From assembly GCA_029255685.2 (NCBI GenBank), contig CM055312.2, positions 50,688,202 through 50,752,201 of the forward strand: 64,000 nt of DNA. Reading direction: 5' to 3'. This stretch comes from Silene conica (taxonomy: Eukaryota; Streptophyta; Magnoliopsida; Caryophyllales; Caryophyllaceae). This document shows positions 62,727 to 64,000 of this stretch, piece by piece. A model generated the notes under the pieces. It had not been told where the DNA came from, made no database searches, and saw only the letters and a list, made by a program, of their open reading frames with translations. The position numbers and the translations under genes are program-made. Each line of letters starts with the position of its first letter. The stretch's first letter is position 1.

Positions 62727-64000
62727 TGTTTGGTTTTACTAGTTGCTCATAAACTAATTTAGTCATACTAATAAACCTTTTAATTAACCTTTAATTAACA
62801 AGATAATAAACTCGTTTATTATGATCTTATGCATGCTAATAAAATGCGGAAAGAGGAGAAAACCGTGTTCTTACACTCGGTCCAAATATTGCAAGGATGA
62901 TCCTCCGAGTACCCAATATAGAATACCTCCTCCGGATGCACCAAGACAAGCCCTTAATATCCGAAATCTTGAACGAGCTAGCACAAAATCGGATTCTCCT
63001 TAAACTTATTCTAATCACTCTTATTAGAATATATAATACAAATACTACTTACTAGTATGTTAATATTATCTTTATAATATATTTTAGAGGTAGAAAAATA
63101 ATCTCTCTTCCTTGTTATTTTTCGGCTAACACTAGAATGAAATGGGTATTCATGGAGCTTATATATCTCACTAACCCTAAACTTAAATTAACCTATTAAT
63201 TTAAGGAGTGTTGTGGGTTGTTGTGTGTGGCCGGGCATGGGAGAGATCAAAAGGGAACAACAACACTTTCCCATGTAAAATAGGGTGGCTCAAGGTAACA
63301 CCCTAATTAAAGTTAAGTAAACTTTAATCATTATGTTGTGTTAATTAAATAACACTCAACATGCTCTTAACCCACATAAAACCGGCACACACATACACTA
63401 ATATGGACCTATTTTACATTTTTATCAACATTACAATTTTATGTCATGTGACATCCAATATGTCATAAAATAACAATTGTTTTAATTTAATCATACATAT
63501 TTATCAAATAAATATTATTCATAAATTAATAAATCTCATTTATCAAGTTGACAAGTAATTCGAAATCACTAGATGTAAAATGGTCACTTATAATAATCGT
63601 CAATACGATTTACAACCTTTGTATTAATTTTAACCCAATTCATTCTAATTACGATATCTTAAAATATCGTTTAATGTTTAACAATTGACACGTTTCAATT
63701 TTAAACATAAATCTTACATTAAGATTTAACCTCTAATTTCTCGATATTCGAGTTTAAGGAATATGATCAAATCGTATCAATATACATTTGATCATTTTAT
63801 CAATTAAGGGAATTGTCCTAAAGGTGTGACCTAAAGGGATCAACTGACCACCACCGTCATACGACAGTAATGTCAAACTCTAGCTAGCCAATCATTACCG
63901 ATTAATGTTGGTCAGTTGACTAATAATTCGTATCATCCCTTGCGCATTCTTGTTATGAGATTTAATTACGTGATCGCACTATTGTTGAGGACACATTTCC
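62727..64000 (-). repeat. Element F 5' LTR (last five bases outside the window)
   Basis: It matches 55,691-56,964 with no difference that I could find by eye. A TATA candidate TATATAAGC lies at 63,157-63,165 on the minus strand. Confidence 0.93.

Larger units (their letters stand above)
55691..64000 (-). mobile_element. Element F: gag-only Copia retrotransposon, very young
   Basis: The 3' LTR is 55,691-56,969 (1,279 bp). The 5' LTR starts at 62,727 and, with equal length, would end at about 64,005, five bases past the window. The two LTRs look identical over all the sequence visible. The primer site TGGTATCAGAGC is on the minus strand at 62,713-62,724 and the purine tract GTGGGAGAT at 56,970-56,978. 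The interior has a 2.46-kb leader, an open gag and a 2.4-kb 3' region with no protease, integrase or reverse transcriptase. This is a non-autonomous layout that looks whole for its type. It is inserted in element E, in the opposite orientation. Confidence 0.93.

Overview
The window is nuclear DNA of a flowering plant, probably a eudicot; I do not name a species. It is made almost entirely of LTR retrotransposons inserted into one another, plus one LINE fragment, one CACTA-type DNA transposon and one MITE-like foldback element. I found no ordinary host gene, no rRNA or tRNA gene and no CRISPR array. The evidence for a plant is the set of families: a Tekay/Del-type chromovirus with chromodomain, two Athila-like Ty3 elements (one with the classic tRNA-Asp-type primer site), a CRM-like gag-protease element, Copia elements with a UBN2-type gag, and plant-type L1 and CACTA termini.

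Layout. 1-14,000: a tandem LTR-internal-LTR-internal-LTR array of a non-coding, LARD-like element (minus strand; LTR 3.24 kb, interior 2.28 kb), open at the left window edge. 14,001-52,537: one old Athila-like element (called B, minus strand), most of whose span is later insertions. Its 3' LTR holds a solo LTR H (14,050-27,084, duplication AACAA). H is split by the chromovirus D (14,700-26,698, duplication ATCCT), and D's 5' LTR holds the compact element G (15,849-18,258, duplication GGAGG). Also in B's 3' LTR is Athila element A (27,406-41,101, duplication ACCAA), which carries a CACTA-type insertion with a candidate small gene. B's interior holds a solo Copia-type LTR J (42,656-48,012, duplication TGAAG) split by the gag-protease element C (43,132-47,218, duplication GATTG), and a short LTR-like insertion split by a 5'-truncated LINE (14-bp duplication). 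From 52,538, Copia element E interrupts B's 5' LTR. E's leader is interrupted by element F of the same family in the opposite orientation (55,691 to about 64,005, just past the window).

How the parts relate. D carries gag, protease, reverse transcriptase, RNase H, integrase and chromodomain regions but is broken in about half a dozen places. The LARD array codes for nothing visible, yet shares with D its primer site, about 200 bp of leader, a consensus splice donor and the end of the LTR, so a D-like element probably supplied its proteins. C (gag plus protease) and F (gag only) are also non-autonomous layouts. Hand-counted LTR differences give an order of youth: F (LTRs look identical) and G (almost identical), then the LARD copies (about 0.5%), C (about 1%), A (about 1.6%) and D (about 2.5% over the shared part). 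This order agrees with the nesting.

The most unusual signals are a run of hairpins with a common architecture in A's 3' region (29,176-29,633); two different GC-rich palindromic motif families placed at matching positions in A and B; three successive polypurine-tract/LTR-start modules inside the LARD interior; and the shared leader and splice donor linking LARD to D.
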